A stretch of 64,000 nucleotides of DNA, from positions 72,454,835 through 72,518,834 of the forward strand of contig CM054178.1 in the NCBI GenBank assembly GCA_028829895.1, in the 5' to 3' direction. This document shows, piece after piece, positions 1-11,030 of the stretch. A program made the translations under genes and the position numbers. The notes beneath the pieces are model-generated. The model searched no databases and was not told the origin of the DNA. It was given only the letters and a program-made list of their open reading frames with translations. This stretch comes from Sinotaia quadrata (taxonomy: Eukaryota; Mollusca; Gastropoda; Architaenioglossa; Viviparidae). How positions within the stretch are numbered: position 1 is the first letter of the stretch; every line of letters starts with the position of its first letter.

Positions 1-1600
1 TGTGTGCTTGAGAGAGAGATTACAGAACAGACAGGGAAGGATGAAAGAGAAAGAAGATAGTCTTTGTGAGAGAGAGACTATGTGTATTTGAGAGAGTAAA
101 AAGAACAGAAATTACGAAAAAATGAAGAGAGAAGAGACGGGAAAATAAAATAAATTAAGCGTAGGAGAGGGGAAAGAGAGGAGGAGAAAAAGAAATTTGA
201 TGCACAAATAGTGGCGAAACATTCAACACAAACTGCTTCAAAGTTAATTTGTTTAACTATTTTACTTGCTTGCCTCTCGTTTTTTAAGTAATCGAACACC
301 AATTTATCACTTTGTGAACACTTATTTAATCTGTATGTGTCGCTTGATTGCATTTTGCTTTGCCGCATTTGTTTTCTTGCTTACTTGTTTAATTAATTGC
401 ATGCTTCTGTTTATTTCATATTTGTATTTTTCTCTTTGTTTAGCAAGATGTGTTTGTGAGCATACAATTATATTTAATCGGTCCGCAATAATTACATTTC
501 TTTTTTATTGTTTTGAAATTGAATAGTCAACGCCCAAGGTAAAATATATCATGTAATCTTAGAGACCTTACCAACAAATAAAACAACGAATTTCATTTTC
601 CAAGAGTCTAAAAAGTAATTGAAGGACCATTAACGACGACAACAAAATTTGATACGCTTCCTTAAACGCCTCGAGATGATTCACGCCACTGATTTTTGAG
701 AGTGAAAATACGTTGTGCGTGTGACCGTGTGTGTAAGGCGTGTAAATGAGACGTGTGTGTAAGGCGTGTAAATGAGACGTGTGTGTGCGGGATATAAATA
801 AGATGTTTGAGTGTGTGGATGTGTACTTTAAAAAAGAAACTCTTTGCCTTTTGTCACTGTGTATGTAAGAGTGTATGATTGATTGTATTCAACGTTAGCG
901 TGTGTAAAGGTATGTGTGAGTGAGTAATCTAGGGTGTATGCACGCGCGAGTGAGTAATCTAGCCAGTGTGTGGCCATGAGTGAATTAGTAATCTAGTGAG
1001 CGTGTAGGTATGCATGAATGAGTAATCTAGTGTGTGCGTGTGAAGGCATGCATGAGTAATCTAACCAGTGTGTAAGCATGAGTGAATGAGTAATCGTGTG
1101 TGTGTGTAGGCATGCTTGAGTAAGTAATCTAGTGTGTACGTGTTCGAAGGCACATTGAGCATGTGAGAATGAGTGTTTTTGTGTTCGATGTCACTGAGTA
1201 TAAATATATATATCTGTACGTCACTGAGTATTGGCATGTACGTGTACGTCACTGAGTATTGGCATGTACCTGTACGTCATTGGTATGAGTATGTATCTGT
1301 ACGTTAATGAATAGGAGCATCTTATATCTGGACGTCATTGGGTATGAGTATGTATCTGTACGTTAGTGAATAGGAGCATCTTATATCTGGACGTCAGTGG
1401 GTATAAGTAAGTATCTGAATGTGTGTGTGAAAATGTATATGACTGTGGTGAGTAAAGGCAAGTATGTGAGTGTCCATGAGCTTGTGTGTTAACGTGCGTG
1501 AATGCATATAATTATTTTTGACTGTGTGAATGAGTGTGAGTATATATGTGAGTGTATAGTTTATGCATTGGTGCGTGTGATAGTATGTATGTGTCTAGTT
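1..1600. repeat. Low-complexity and degenerate GT-rich tandem sequence
   Basis: No gene is supported here. After an AG-rich opening and an A+T-rich stretch to about 700, the sequence becomes GT-rich degenerate tandem repeats. A 26-bp unit (gtgtgtgtaaggcgtgtaaa plus tgagac) is repeated two to three times at 727-804, a 'gagtaatctag' unit recurs irregularly between about 920 and 1135, and a unit around 'tgtacgtcactgagtattgg' recurs at 1190-1400. Short ORFs in the stretch follow the repeats and are not credible proteins. Confidence 0.7.
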
Positions 1601-1654
1601 TAGATTATACTTTGTCTAACATATCCCCCCACTCTCCCTCTATTGCACGCACGC

Positions 1655-1712
1655 ACGCACACACACACACAAACAAAACCCTTATTGCTGTGGTCACGAA
1701 ATGATAAATGCG

Positions 1713-1768
<56 letters not shown>

Positions 1769-1894
1769 GACTCTTAACCCTTATTGCTCTGGTCACAAAA
1801 GGATAAACGCGATAAGGCACACACACACATACACACACTACGCTTAAATTAATTTACCCTTATTGCTCTGGTCACGAAAGGGTAACGCGATAAG

Positions 1895-1954
<60 letters not shown>

Positions 1955-2010
1955 CTCTTAAATTAATTGACCCTTATTGCTCTGGTCACGAAATGGCAAA
2001 TGCGATAATT
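1655..2010. repeat. Composite tandem repeat: four conserved cores separated by (CA)n tracts
   Basis: A core beginning 'cccttattgctctggtcacg' and continuing through a 'gcgataaggca' segment appears near 1679, 1778, 1857 and 1970. Between the cores lie (CA)n tracts of differing length (about 1717-1766 and 1896-1951, shorter near 1817) and an 'actcttaaattaattg' spacer. The microsatellite is part of the repeat unit, so the array grew by duplication of core plus CA tract. Confidence 0.8.
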
Positions 2011-2599
2011 CAGGATCAAAGTTCATTACGCACAACTTATTTATTGCTAACATTGACAGTTTTCAATAGTTTGATAAGTATTATCCCTTCGCTTACTGAG
2101 TTGGATAGGTGTACCCCCAAACCATTATATAATTGTACCGACTTAATAGTTCATGTGTTTGCCATTCTGCTGTGTGCAGTGTAGGTGTTGTCTGCTCTTT
2201 GCAGGAAAGGATTATTTTTTTTAGTATTATTATCGCATTTAGTTTTTAATACACTTGTATCTAGTTACGTCCCTTGCAACCAAATAACGAAGTTCACGGG
2301 TCTGTCAGAAGTCGCTGTGTGTGTATGTTTTTACTCTTCACTATTTATTAGCATTTTAAGTACTTAACTAGTACATTTATTTACTGATTGGCTATTGCCC
2401 AATTTATTTAGCATTTATTTAATACTTTATTTAACAGAACAATTATTTGACAATAGTTAATTGTTTCGATTGGTCGGTACTGTTTGGAAGGAATGCTTTA
2501 TTTTGTAACAAAGAAAACTTTCTCTATTTCTGAAGAAGAAAAATCAAATGAAGCGGAAGGTAGGCGAAACGGTGAAGTAAACAGTGACATTACGTTTTA

Positions 2600-3290
2600 A
2601 AAATCCAGTATTACTAAATTTTTGGATTGGAAGACTCCACACACATCCCGTAGACAAGTATTATTAAAATGTTGGATTGGAAGACTCCACACATCCGTAA
2701 ACAAGTATTGTTAAAATGTTCGATTGAAAGACCTCACACATTTGTAGACAAGTGTAATTACAATTTTGGATTGGAAGACACACACACCACTCTGTAGAAA
2801 GTACTATTAACATATTGGATTGGAATACCTTAGACAAGTATAATTAAAATGTTGGATTGGAAGACCTCAGACATCTGCAGACAAGTATAATTAAAATGTT
2901 GGATTGGAAGACCTCAGATATCTGCAGACAAGAATAATTAAAATGTTGGATTGGAAGATCTCACACAATCATAATTAAAATGTTGGATTGGAAGACCTCA
3001 CACAATCATAATGAAAATGTTGGATTGGAAGACCTCACACAATCATAATTAAAATGTTGGATTGGAAGACCTCAGACATCTGCAGACAAGTATAATTAAA
3101 ATGTTGGATTGGAAGACCTCAGATATCTGCAGACAAGAATAATTAAAATGTTGGATTGGAAGATCTCACACAATCATAATTAAAATGTTGGATTGGAAGA
3201 CCTCACACAATCATAATGAAAATGTTGGATTGGAAGACCTCACACAATCATAATTAAAATGTTGGATTGGAAGACCTCACACATCTTCGA
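2600..3290. repeat. Minisatellite built on a 'ttggattggaagacctc' unit, with 205-bp higher-order copy
   Basis: About sixteen copies of a 35-50-bp unit that contains 'atgttggattggaagacctc' followed by cacacaatcataattaaa or by tctgcagacaag variants. Copies near 2600-2800 are diverged and later ones nearly identical. The block 2851-3055 recurs at 3056-3260 with the same order of variants, so whole groups of units were duplicated recently. It has no coding capacity. Confidence 0.85.
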
Positions 3291-4797
3291 GATTTTCGAC
3301 TTACCAGTAGACGTCATCGATAAGCAAGGCCGGTGATAACATCCAGAACCACGCAACCACTCTTTCGTTCTCACGGGTGCGACACTTGGTCAAAACAAAC
3401 GAACAAGCAAGCAAACAAACAACCCACCTATTCCAGAAACAGCGTCTTCACAAGTGCTTGTGGTATCGCATATTATTACTCTCCCAGCCTTAAATCATCC
3501 TTCCAGCGTCTTTTCGTTTGAGACCATACAGTCGTTCCTTGTCTTCTTAACTTTGTGGTTACTATGGTGATAAAGCGTTCTCGTACATCAACGCGATACG
3601 TGAATTTTATTCGATTTTAACGCCAAAATTACTACCAGTTCTGCAAGCTGCAGATGTTTAATCATTGGCAGGTATTTTATTGTAGAGAGGGTGGGGTAGG
3701 GAGGAGAGAGTTATATTATAATGGAATTATTTGAATATATGTTCACTGACTCGGATTCTCACTCCTTTTGTTTCTGTGTATTTCACTTTCAGAAATTTTT
3801 CAAAATTGCTGTTCATAAAGCACTATGGGAAAAATGTAGTAACCTCCCCTTGCTTCTAAGTAGAGACACGCAAAGAGTGTTAACATCCGGTTAAGAAACA
3901 TTTTGCAAATGGACATTGGTAAACCGGGAAAAACGTAGAAACAAGTGCCTTTTACAACATAGCATTTAACAAACAGTAACTTAGAAATCGGTTTCCACAT
4001 AAATGTTTTTTTTTTTTAAAGTACAAACAGCTTAGGAAGGTATGATAGATTAATCCTTGTAACAGTGAAGGAGAAATATGGGCACATTTTATACACAGCA
4101 TATGCACGCAAAATCACATACACACACATATATCTATTCACATACATATTCACACAAACACACACACACACATTCACAAACATACTGGGGCGGAGTAAAT
4201 TTGCATATCTCTATTTCTAAACTTAATTGTTATATAACTTGTTAAACAGACCATATCTTAGGCACTCCTTATGATGATATTTTTGTTAAGTGTCAGAGTT
4301 GGAATAAACAGCTCGAGTTGAGAATATGTTAGAAAATTGCTCCTGCAATCCAGACCTGTTTCAACTGGATGAGTAGTTTTTCTGACTAATAATCTCACAA
4401 TTGTTCATAGCAATTTTATCCAATGGGATGGACTGGAAGTTTTTTTTGTTGAAGTACTTTACTCTTTCACTTTGAATTTGAACATAACTCAAGTTTGGTC
4501 ATTAAGTTAATCGTTAGCTTATTGTAAGTTAACTGACTGATAAAGAAAGAAGGACTTGAATATTTCATACATGTTTGCTATTGAGATTTGAATTAGAGAA
4601 TGCTTATGTAATTGAACCATTATTTCTATGGTCATTAATTTGACTATGTTGTATATTATACTTGTGAATTTGATTGCTGCTATGATTCTTATGCTGTGTG
4701 TGCATCAGGCTAACGAAGTTGTTGCAGGATTTGTAAGTTGAGAATATTTGTAAGAGAGAAAGGAGTTTAGAGATGAACTATGCCTGAAATTTAGTGC
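3291..4797. other. Intergenic sequence upstream of the LTR element, no gene seen
   Basis: Mostly A+T-rich unique-looking sequence with a short CA-rich patch at about 4120-4175. The ORFs in it are short and lack domains or codon structure that I can recognise. It ends at the left target-site copy of the LTR retrotransposon. Confidence 0.6.
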
Positions 4798-4802
4798 TAC
4801 CT
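4798..4802. repeat. Left target-site duplication (TACCT)
   Basis: TACCT lies directly before the 5' LTR and recurs at 12074-12078 directly after the 3' LTR. Five base pairs is usual for Ty3/gypsy integrases. The exact match shows the two LTRs belong to one insertion and that the ends are intact. Confidence 0.93.
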
Positions 4803-5845
4803 TGTCACAGTCTGATAAAATTGTCCGACTTCGTGACCCACTTGCCTTGTTTACTTCAAATTCGAATATTTGAAACCCTTGGCCCTTTGTTCAAAGCTTC
4901 CTTTTTCTAGGTGCTTCTAGAACAGGTCAAGATGTTATGTAACTTTAGGACCATTGTCCAGTTCTCGAACCAACCACATGCTTTGCGAACAGTCACGTGA
5001 TACGCAATATACCTTTCTATATATGTACCCACACGCTTCCGCTCCCTCACTTCGAGCACATTTTAGCTAATTCCATCAGCTTACTCGGGTCGTGAGAGGC
5101 AGCCGGCGCCATAGAGAATCAAGGTACCCTTCGACTTCTCTCAAAGGTCGGCTCATGGTTCATGTTTCACCCATGCCTCACCTGCACTAGCTTATTGGTG
5201 TAAGCGTGTCGAAATCCACTCTGAGGGCCATGCTGCAAAAATTCCAGTTCCTAGCCACTAACAAAGGGACATCATTCCTTATGCACCACGTGTGTCGTAA
5301 AAGGGGGACTGAGGGAACGAATCAGCATGACTGAGTGTTGAGACCAAGGACACGAGAATAGAGCTAAGTGCAAGATCAAGTGTACAGATCTCAAAGGAAC
5401 ACTTTTCTGGCAATTTAGATTGACAAAAATCAGGCATAGGCGCGTAAAGACAGAGTGAAGACTATTCGCGTTGCATTCGATTTATTGTTAATTTGTTAAA
5501 CTTTATTAAATCTTATTTCCTTTGTTAATACCTCTTAGTAGTTGATTTCTATGCACAATAGACCAATTAGATTAATTCTTAGATTTGAATGGGGGCGGAT
5601 GAGCAGAAAGATTGATGACGAGTGCATATTAATTTAGAGGGACTTAACTGTTTTCAAATCTAGCTAAAAGTTCGCAGTTTATTAGTCTGTAAATTTGTCG
5701 TCTGAACTACAAGACGCACTTTTAATTAGTCAGATAATAAATTGAGCAACCAGTCTGCGTAGAATATGAGAGGAAGAATTAATTATATTTAAAGTCTTTT
5801 AATTATTCTAAGCAGGGTCTTTAAATAAATACTGGAAACGTAACA
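4803..5845 (+). repeat. 5' LTR (1,043 bp)
   Basis: Starts TGTCACAGTC and ends GGAAACGTAACA. It matches the 3' LTR over its whole length by eye. Candidate promoter and 3'-processing signals are a TATATAT at 5018-5024 with an upstream palindromic TCACGTGA at 4993-5000, and AATAAA hexamers at 5736-5741 and 5824-5829. Which of these sites is used cannot be decided from sequence alone. Confidence 0.95.
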
Positions 5846-5849
5846 AGTG

Positions 5850-5867
5850 TGGGTCGTCGCGGGATTG
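5850..5867 (+). promoter_or_regulatory. Putative primer-binding site
   Basis: The sequence TGGGTCGTCGCGGGATTG starts four bases after the 5' LTR. A TGG start that can pair with a tRNA 3' CCA end, at this place, is the normal minus-strand primer site. I could not assign the tRNA with certainty. Confidence 0.7.
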
Positions 5868-6463
5868 ATATGTATTAAATTGTAAATTGTAACATTTTTA
5901 TACATAGGGCGCATCATAACCTAGAAACGAACGAACGAACAGAATTGCCAATTGTTCTTTTGATTTTTGTATCACTGATTTTCTTTGCTTTTGTTGTGAC
6001 ATGTGCATGTATTCTTTTGCAGAGTAGCGTGCATGTTAGTTAATGTTGATATATTTAAGCGTAGTTAAATATGTCATGTTAGCTATTGAATGATTTATTT
6101 AGTATTGTGTTACTGAGTACTTCATTGTGAGGAGTCGAAGGTTATACCGCCAGCTAGGAGAGTTATCGGTAGTAACAGACTTCGGACTATTATATTTAGG
6201 GTGCTAGATATAATGTGTAATGTTGTATGGTAGGAGCCGTGACATTACGAAAGTCTTGGAACAGCGGACACTGTGACAAGCAGGTGAAACGTGTAAGAGT
6301 TAACGCGCAATTTATTTCGGAAGGTGTTCTGAGTAAATTAAATAATTTTTGTAAGGTTGTAGCCTAAAAGTTATTTTCGGGATAAGCGGAGTTATCGCCG
6401 ACGGTTAAAACACACAATTCACGAGATACATTCTTATTGTAGCCAGCGCGCTAAGACAGTAAA

Positions 6464-9400
6464 ATGGATCGCAAACAGGTTATCGAAGACCTGAAAGAAA
6501 CCGGTATCATGATAGGATATCAGGGTGACGAACTGACTAGCTACATCAAAACTGAGCTAGAGAAAGCGGAAAAAGCGGAAAAAGAGAGACAAGAGATAGA
6601 AAGGGAAGAACGGTTAGCTGCCCGCGAAGCTAAGAAGTTAGAGGCTGAAAGACTAGCTGAAACCGAGGCTAAACGCATCGCAGCGGACACAGAAGCAAAA
6701 CGCATAGCAGCCAATGCAGACACGGAAGCCAAACGCATCGCCGCAGACGCGGAAATAAAACGGTTAGAATGGGAAGTAAAGAAACTAGAAGTTACCAATC
6801 CAAACCGTGACCGCAGAAGCAGTGGTGATTCGCGTTCTAGCGATGGAAATAATCACAGTAGAATTGAAAATATCATTCCAAAGATAAATATGGTCCCATT
6901 TGATGAGAACAAAGATCAAATAGACGCGTATTTAAAAACGTTTGAAAAGTTAGCCAGAGCAACGAACATCCCAGCGGAACATTGGGCGATAAATTTATCG
7001 GGGTTATTGCAGGGCAGTGCGAAAAACGAGTTCAATAAGCTTAGCGATTCTGAGTCAGATAATTACGACACAGTCAAGGCCGCATTATTGAAACGTTACA
7101 AACTCACAGCAGATACATACCGACGTAAGTTTAAACAGGCCACTAAAGCCAGTTCAGAGACGCACGCACAGTACATACGGCGCGTAGCTGACTTGTTCCA
7201 AAGATGGATAGATCTAGCCGAAACTCCACAGACGTACGCAGGTCTTAGGGATGAAATGGTAAAAGACCATATTCTCGGGTCATACAAATCAGATCTACTG
7301 ATTCACTTAGCAATAAGGGAAAAATCTACGCTAGAGGAGATAGGCAACGCCGCCGATCGCTTTGATGACGCACATTCTCAATTCTCGAACGCACACGCGA
7401 ACAACAAGTCTCGACCGAACGAACCGCAGACTCGAAAGGATAAGAAAAATGACGGGAAGGCACCTAATGAGCGTGATGATAAAACATCTAAACCCGACAC
7501 TAAAAACAAGTCCGACAAACAGAAAGATAAAAAGAATCTTGCATGTTACACTTGTGGTGATAGTGGCCATTTTTCACGAACATGTCCTGAAAAGAAAACA
7601 GCTAAAGTTTACGCAGTAGAAAGTCATACACCTAAAACAGAAAAGTCGAATCGAACACCAGTACAGGCAAACGGTCACGATACAATCGCTTTGCTTGATA
7701 CAGGGTGTGAGCTAGACGCTATTGTAAATGCATCATTAGTTAACCGTACCGACTACACAGGGGAGACAATCTCTGTCACCTTTGCAAACGGCGAACAAGA
7801 CATTTTACCAGTAGCTGAAGTCTCGATTGTTTCAGACTTTGTAGAAGGAACAGTCAAAGCGGCAGTTATGGAAAACTCACCGCATGACGTGATCCTTGGT
7901 TGCAAGTATGTTTTGCCGTGCAAAAAACAAACTTCAACTGAACCACCACTGGTTAACGCTGTAACCAGAGCAGCAAGTAGTAAAGACAAATCTGTGACTG
8001 CACCGATGTCTGCCGCACCAGCCGTAGATAAAGCAACAGTTAGCGAGATTAAAATATTACAAGCTGAGGACGAAACACTAGACAAGTTACGCAGACAAGC
8101 TGTACTTGTTAGTGACGTCAACACTGACGATTCGAATAAGAAAGCGTGCATTATTCTGAAAAAGGGTTTATTGTACCGCTATTCGAAAGTGGGAGACGAA
8201 TTTCGGAAACAATTAGTCGTTCCACAAACCAAACGAAATGACGTATTACGATTAGGTCATGAGAGTCTTTTTGGTGCACACATGGGTGTACAAAAAACAA
8301 CTAGTCGTATTACAAGTGAGTTTTATTGGCCGGACATCACTGCCGATATCCGTAGATTCGTGTTAAGTTGCGACACATGCCAGAGAACACAGTCTAAAAA
8401 TTCAATCAGACCCGCACCGTTAGGAGAGCCTGAACTGATCAGTGAACCCTACAAGCGCGTAGCATTGGATTTGATTGGGCCTATAATACCCACATCAACG
8501 AGAGGTAATCGATACGTGCTGACCACTATTGATTACGCAACAAGATTCGCCGACGCAGTACCATTGAAAAATATTGATACTGAAACTGTCGCCGAAGCCC
8601 TTTTCGGTCTTTGGAGTCGTGTTGGAATTCCTACTGAAATTTTGACGGATCAGGGGAGTCAATTCATAGGCAACGTAATGAAGGAAGTAAATCGTTTACT
8701 TTCCATCAAACATCTTACTTGCACACCATACCACCCCCAGGCAAATGGTCTGATTGAAAAATACAATGGGACATTAAAAACAGCACTTAAAAAGCTCGCC
8801 ACAGATAAACCGAAAGACTGGGACAGATACATCCCTGCCCTACTATTTGCATATAGGGAGGTGCCACAATCTTCCACCGGGTTTTCACCATTTGAGCTAC
8901 TTTACGGACGTACTGTACGCGGACCGATGATGATTTTGAAGGCACTTTGGACTGATGAAAAGACAGATGACGAAGTTAAGACAACTTATACATACGTCAC
9001 TGACTTAAGAAACCGTCTTGAAACTATAGGCAAGATAGCACGGGAAAACTTGACGATAGCTCAGTCTAGACAGGCAGAATATTACAATAAGCACACCAAA
9101 CCTAGAGAATTTGAAGTTAATGACAAAGTGTTACTGTTGCTTCCTGAAGCACATAACAAACTTCAGATGAAATGGAAGGGGCCCTTTGTAGTTACCGCCA
9201 AGCTAGGGGGACTGAACTATAAGGTGCAGACAGGAAAGAGAGAGAAAATCTTTCATGTTAACCTACTCAAAAAGTACATAAGCCGTGAGGATCAAACCAC
9301 TCAAGCTGATTTTGTCGTAGCGACGATAGTTACAGAAGACGAGGGGGATACTGATTGCGTCACTGGTACTTTACCAAACTGTCCTCTACAGACGGACGAA

Positions 9401-10807
9401 ACTGTCAAAGACGTTAGGGTAAATGAAGCCTTGACAGAAAGACAGAAAAAAGAAGTGAATGAATTGCTTAATGAGTTCTCATCTACTCTGACAGACAAAC
9501 CAGGGTTGACAGACTTAATAGAATTTTCACTGAAGCTGACTGACAACAAACCGATACGTTTGAAGCCGTATCCGTTGCCACACGCTAAGATAGATGACGT
9601 TAGACGTGAGATTAAGACTATGCTAGATCTAGGGGTCATAGAGAAGACTGACAGTGCCTACGGATCACCCATCGTGTTGATTAAAAAACGTGATAACTCG
9701 TTCCGTTTTTGCGTAGACTACCGCAAACTCAATCAAGTGACAGAGTTTTGTGCCGAACCTCTTCCTGATCCGGATCTCATCTTCACTAAGCTAGCTAACG
9801 CTCATTACTATACCAAAATAGATTTGTCACGCGGTTTTTGGCAAATCAAGGTCAAGGACACTGATCGACACATACTAGCTTTCACTACACCAGTAGGAAA
9901 CTACACATGGAAAGTTATGCCTTTCGGAGTTTCAAACGCTCCAAGCATTTTTTCTAAAATGATGCGGTCGTTGTTAGAACCACTGTACGGACGTGGAGTT
10001 GAGAACTTCATGGATGATTTAATTCTAGGCACCCAGACATGGGAGGAGCACTTGACACTCTTACGAGATGTGCTAGCCAGATTAAAGCAAGCCAACCTCA
10101 CTGCCCGCCCTACGAAGTGTGAAATAGCACAATTCTCCTTAGACTTCTTGGGACACAAGTTGAGTCATGGAACTATGTCGCCAAGTGAAGCTAAGATAGC
10201 ACAACTTAAGGACACTTCACAACCGCTAACAAAAACACAAGTTAGAAGTTTTCTTGGTCTTGCTAACTACTACAGAAAATTCGTACCAGATTTTAGTGCC
10301 ATTGCATGTCCTCTGACTGACTTGACACGTAAGAATATGCCTACAAAAGTAGTGTGGACTGATGCATGCCAAAACGCTTTTGACACACTGAAATCTAGAC
10401 TGACTTCAGATTTAGTTGTTAAACTGCCAGATCTGACAAAACCATTCTTGTTAAGGACTGATGCTAGCAACACAGGATTAGGAGCAGTGTTATTACAAGA
10501 ACACAATGACACCAAACACCCAGTTGCATATGCAAGCCGTAAACTCACAACTACTGAACAGAAATATTCCACCAGTGAAAAGGAATGTCTTGCAATAGTT
10601 TGGGCCATAAAAAAGTTCGAAAACTATTTGTACGGAAAAACCTTTGTCATTGAGTGCGACCACCAGCCGTTGGCCTTTCTCGGGCAGGCGCAATTTACGA
10701 ACAGCCGTTTAATGCGTTGGTCTTTGTTTCTGACACAGTATGACGCAAATATTCATTACATCAAAGGGTCTTTGAATGTTGGCGCAGATTACATGAGTCG
10801 TGCTTGA
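6464..10807 (+). CDS. Gag-Pol polyprotein, domain order Gag-PR-INT-RT-RNase H
   Basis: Single ORF of 1,447 codons making all proteins of the retrotransposon. Residues about 25-110 are a charged Glu/Lys/Ala-rich coiled coil. Residues about 135-310 form a Gag capsid region whose C-terminal half (YRRKFKQATKAS onward) resembles SCAN domains. A CCHC knuckle (CYTCGDSGHFSRTC) lies at 361-374. The aspartic protease has DTG at 412-414. Integrase follows: zinc-binding H599, H606, C636, C639; catalytic D669, D729, E765 (DD35E spacing); and a GPY/F module with GPF at 906-908. Reverse transcriptase comes next, with FCVDYRKLN and the active site FMDD at 1182-1185. RNase H has TDAS with D1333, then SEKE and CDHQ, and the protein ends NVGADYMSRA just after RNase H. 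In most Ty3/gypsy elements integrase is last; here it precedes RT as in Gmr1. There is no frameshift or stop between gag and pol, so the Gag:Pol ratio must be set some other way. The chosen ATG opens the ORF after a 618-base leader. Confidence 0.95.
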   Translation: MDRKQVIEDLKETGIMIGYQGDELTSYIKTELEKAEKAEKERQEIEREERLAAREAKKLEAERLAETEAKRIAADTEAKRIAANADTEAKRIAADAEIKRLEWEVKKLEVTNPNRDRRSSGDSRSSDGNNHSRIENIIPKINMVPFDENKDQIDAYLKTFEKLARATNIPAEHWAINLSGLLQGSAKNEFNKLSDSESDNYDTVKAALLKRYKLTADTYRRKFKQATKASSETHAQYIRRVADLFQRWIDLAETPQTYAGLRDEMVKDHILGSYKSDLLIHLAIREKSTLEEIGNAADRFDDAHSQFSNAHANNKSRPNEPQTRKDKKNDGKAPNERDDKTSKPDTKNKSDKQKDKKNLACYTCGDSGHFSRTCPEKKTAKVYAVESHTPKTEKSNRTPVQANGHDTIALLDTGCELDAIVNASLVNRTDYTGETISVTFANGEQDILPVAEVSIVSDFVEGTVKAAVMENSPHDVILGCKYVLPCKKQTSTEPPLVNAVTRAASSKDKSVTAPMSAAPAVDKATVSEIKILQAEDETLDKLRRQAVLVSDVNTDDSNKKACIILKKGLLYRYSKVGDEFRKQLVVPQTKRNDVLRLGHESLFGAHMGVQKTTSRITSEFYWPDITADIRRFVLSCDTCQRTQSKNSIRPAPLGEPELISEPYKRVALDLIGPIIPTSTRGNRYVLTTIDYATRFADAVPLKNIDTETVAEALFGLWSRVGIPTEILTDQGSQFIGNVMKEVNRLLSIKHLTCTPYHPQANGLIEKYNGTLKTALKKLATDKPKDWDRYIPALLFAYREVPQSSTGFSPFELLYGRTVRGPMMILKALWTDEKTDDEVKTTYTYVTDLRNRLETIGKIARENLTIAQSRQAEYYNKHTKPREFEVNDKVLLLLPEAHNKLQMKWKGPFVVTAKLGGLNYKVQTGKREKIFHVNLLKKYISREDQTTQADFVVATIVTEDEGDTDCVTGTLPNCPLQTDETVKDVRVNEALTERQKKEVNELLNEFSSTLTDKPGLTDLIEFSLKLTDNKPIRLKPYPLPHAKIDDVRREIKTMLDLGVIEKTDSAYGSPIVLIKKRDNSFRFCVDYRKLNQVTEFCAEPLPDPDLIFTKLANAHYYTKIDLSRGFWQIKVKDTDRHILAFTTPVGNYTWKVMPFGVSNAPSIFSKMMRSLLEPLYGRGVENFMDDLILGTQTWEEHLTLLRDVLARLKQANLTARPTKCEIAQFSLDFLGHKLSHGTMSPSEAKIAQLKDTSQPLTKTQVRSFLGLANYYRKFVPDFSAIACPLTDLTRKNMPTKVVWTDACQNAFDTLKSRLTSDLVVKLPDLTKPFLLRTDASNTGLGAVLLQEHNDTKHPVAYASRKLTTTEQKYSTSEKECLAIVWAIKKFENYLYGKTFVIECDHQPLAFLGQAQFTNSRLMRWSLFLTQYDANIHYIKGSLNVGADYMSRA

Positions 10808-11030
10808 TGCCATCAAGTGCCGGTACTGATAGAATGTTGTTTAATCAATTAACTGAACCCTACGGATTCCTTCCTGTAAATATGAAATATAGTTGCACAC
10901 TTTATTTCTAGGAATGTCGAAATTTTTTTTGTGTAAATTTTTCTTCATTGTGGACTTCTACATTTTATCATACATAATTTGTAGGAGGCATTTTATCTTT
11001 GGCAAGATAAACGCCTCAAAAGCAAGGGGG
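10808..11030 (+). other. 3' untranslated stretch of the element with hairpin and polypurine tract
   Basis: Between the gag-pol stop and the 3' LTR. An imperfect inverted repeat at 10985-11017 (left arm gaggcattttatctt, loop tggc, right arm aagataaacgcctc) sits just before the purine run AGCAAGGGGG that ends at 11030. The purine run abutting the LTR is the expected plus-strand primer. No env-like ORF is present. Confidence 0.75.

Noticed and set aside
1605..1838. Minus-strand ORF rich in Cys-Val
   Set aside because: It translates a (CA)n microsatellite; the repetitive Cys/Val peptide is an artefact.
10808..11030. Possible env gene after pol, which would suggest an errantivirus-like element
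   Set aside because: Only 223 bases separate the pol stop from the 3' LTR and no membrane-protein ORF is present.
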